Positions 6,618 through 7,908 of a DNA stretch of 7,908 nucleotides are shown here, one piece after another. Position 1 is the first letter of the stretch; the number at the start of each line of letters is the position of its first letter. Below the pieces are notes generated by a model. It ran no database searches, was not told where the DNA came from, and was given only the letters and a program-made list of their open reading frames with translations. This DNA is from Desulfobacteraceae bacterium (GTDB lineage: Bacteria; Desulfobacterota; Desulfobacteria; Desulfobacterales; BuS5), in assembly GCA_030592105.1 (NCBI GenBank), contig JAUVKE010000108.1, forward strand, positions 1-7,908, read 5' to 3'. The position numbers and the translations under genes were made by a program.

Positions 6618-7703
6618 TTACTCAATACTGTTAAAGGTTCTAAAACCTTTATTTTTGCAAAGTTGATCCCTTTGTGCCTCTTTTATATCCTCCTGGACCA
6701 TCATGGTAACCATTTGATCAAAAGTAACAGTCGGCTCCCAGCCTAGTTTCTCCCTTGCTTTTGAAAAATCTCCAAGGAGCAAATCAACCTCCGCAGGCCG
6801 AAAATAACGGGGATCTATACGGATAAGCTCTTTGCAGGTTGCAGCATCTTTTCCCACCTCATCCACCCCCGAACCTTTCCATACTATTTTAACACCGATT
6901 TCCATAAACGCCTTTTCAACGAATTCCCTCACAGAACGGGTCTGACCGGTGGCCAGAACAAAATCGTCAGGAGTCTCCTCCTGAAGCATGAGCCACATTC
7001 CCCTGACAAAATCGGCTGCATACCCCCAGTCCCTTCTGGAATCAATATTTCCAAGATACAAAAGATCCTGCAAGCCAAGTTTAATCCGGGCAGCTGCCCG
7101 GGTTATCTTACGGGTAACAAATGTCTCCCCCCGTATGGGAGATTCATGATTAAAAAGGATGCCATTACAGGAAAATAAGCCATATGCCTCTCTGTAATTT
7201 ACCGTAATCCAGTAGGCATACACCTTTGCAGCGGCATAGGGGCTTCTGGGATAAAAGGGGGTAGTCTCTTTTTGGGGGGTTTCAATCACCTTGCCGAACA
7301 TTTCACTTGTGGATGCCTGATAAAATCTGGTTTTCTTTTCAAGATTAAGAATACGGATGGCTTCAAGAATACGCAAAGTGCCGAGAGCATCGGAATTGGC
7401 AGTGTATTCAGGGGTCTCAAAAGAGACTTGAACATGACTTTGAGCCGCCAGATTATAAATTTCATCCGGCTGAATCTCCTGTATGATTCGAATCAGGTTT
7501 GTGGCATCTGTTAAATCACCGTAATGCATAAAAAAACGGACATTTTCCTCATGGGGATCCCTGTACAGATGATCAACACGGGAAGTATTAAATGAGGAAG
7601 ATCTTCGTTTAATCCCATGAACCTCATAATCTTTTTCCAGCAAAAATTGGGACAGATATGCCCCGTCCTGGCCCGTGACACCCGTTATCAACGCTCTTTT
7701 CAT
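6618..7703 (-). CDS. gmd: GDP-mannose 4,6-dehydratase
   Basis: This cytoplasmic enzyme converts GDP-D-mannose to GDP-4-keto-6-deoxy-D-mannose, the substrate of the next gene product. It is 361 aa, close to the usual family length. The nucleotide-binding motif is GVTGQDG (8-14), and [10 protein letters not shown] (33-42) matches the family's NADP-binding region. The catalytic set is visible as Thr132 and Glu134 in STSEMFG, then Tyr156 and Lys160 in SPYAAAK. Further signatures are [12 protein letters not shown] (84-95), [16 protein letters not shown] (185-200) and [11 protein letters not shown] (223-233). The start has a strong GGGAGG-type ribosome site (7706-7712) just upstream. It is the first intact gene of the cluster in this window, so a promoter may lie in the 115 bp upstream, but I cannot identify clear -35 and -10 boxes there. 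Confidence 0.97.
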   Translation of the reverse strand: MKRALITGVTGQDGAYLSQFLLEKDYEVHGIKRRSSSFNTSRVDHLYRDPHEENVRFFMHYGDLTDATNLIRIIQEIQPDEIYNLAAQSHVQVSFETPEYTANSDALGTLRILEAIRILNLEKKTRFYQASTSEMFGKVIETPQKETTPFYPRSPYAAAKVYAYWITVNYREAYGLFSCNGILFNHESPIRGETFVTRKITRAAARIKLGLQDLLYLGNIDSRRDWGYAADFVRGMWLMLQEETPDDFVLATGQTRSVREFVEKAFMEIGVKIVWKGSGVDEVGKDAATCKELIRIDPRYFRPAEVDLLLGDFSKAREKLGWEPTVTFDQMVTMMVQEDIKEAQRDQLCKNKGFRTFNSIE

Positions 7704-7759
7704 AGCCCTCCCTTTTAGTACCTTACACCTGAACTTCTGTCACAAAAAACAAAAAAGTT

Positions 7760-7787
7760 GTTATCAGTTATCAGTTGTCAGTTGTCA
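7760..7787. repeat. Heptamer tandem repeat, four units
   Basis: Two copies of GTTATCA (7760-7773) are followed by two copies of GTTGTCA (7774-7787), then a partial unit GT. The units differ at one position. It resembles the short tandemly repeated (STRR-type) heptamers found between genes in many bacteria. It sits between gmd and the four-helix-bundle remnant, inside the likely gmd promoter region. Confidence 0.75.
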
Positions 7788-7818
7788 GTAAAAGCATATC
7801 GATACTAATTTATCTTCC

Positions 7819-7908
7819 TTAGAAACGAGGAGGAAACCCAAAATCTTTAATATCTTGAAAATGTTTATACAAATCTGCACATAATCGTGAAGATTTCTTC
7901 CATACTTC
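7819..7908 (-). pseudogene. Four-helix-bundle (S23/IVP family) protein remnant, 5' end beyond window
   Basis: The minus strand from the right edge encodes 29 residues and then TAA at 7819-7821. The peptide begins EVWKKSSRLCADLYKHFQ and runs to DFGF, which closely resembles the first helix of four-helix-bundle proteins related to the 23S rRNA intervening-sequence protein. Intact members are about 115-125 aa and continue after DFGF with a 'DQI..S..SIPSNIAEG'-like segment. Here PPRF and a stop follow instead, and no matching continuation is seen in the next 115 bp in any frame. It therefore looks truncated. The function of the intact family is unknown. The assignment rests on a short match; the start lies outside the window. 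Confidence 0.6.

Noticed and set aside
7760..7787. CRISPR array
   Set aside because: The units are 7 bp, directly abutting and without spacers.

Overview
The window looks like part of an exopolysaccharide/exosortase (PEP-CTERM-type protein sorting) locus from a Gram-negative bacterium. The A+T-rich composition, the exosortase fused to an EpsI domain, and the large TPR lipoprotein together suggest a Desulfobacterota (Desulfobacterales-like) genome. That placement is inferred from family knowledge; no rRNA or marker gene is present to confirm it.

Every supported gene is on the minus strand, so the locus reads from right to left. At the right edge (7819-7908) is the truncated remnant of a four-helix-bundle (S23/IVP-type) gene, followed by a four-unit heptamer tandem repeat (7760-7787). 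Then come gmd (GDP-mannose 4,6-dehydratase) and fcl (GDP-L-fucose synthase), 11 nt apart, which together convert GDP-mannose to GDP-L-fucose. fcl abuts or overlaps an exosortase with a C-terminal EpsI domain (XrtD-like). A 293-bp gap follows, almost filled by a 160-bp imperfect palindromic element. Beyond it lie a WecA/MraY-type polyprenyl-phosphate sugar-1-phosphate transferase, a short multi-pass membrane ORF in another frame, and a long TPR lipoprotein that runs off the left edge.

Read together, the genes supply an activated sugar (GDP-fucose), an enzyme that loads the first sugar-phosphate onto the lipid carrier, an integral-membrane sorting transpeptidase, and a lipid-anchored TPR scaffold resembling PrsT. 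This is the usual partnership of exosortase with exopolysaccharide assembly. No sorting-signal substrate protein, polymerase or flippase is visible here.

The most interesting signals are: (1) the transferase and the following membrane ORF read as one ~550-residue protein if one base is re-read or added at an A8 run, where the transferase otherwise stops four codons later; (2) the 160-bp palindrome, whose arm differences look like G-U wobbles on the strand opposite to the genes; (3) a short A+T-rich repeat lying in frame in the linker between the exosortase and EpsI domains; (4) the four-helix-bundle remnant next to a heptamer repeat.
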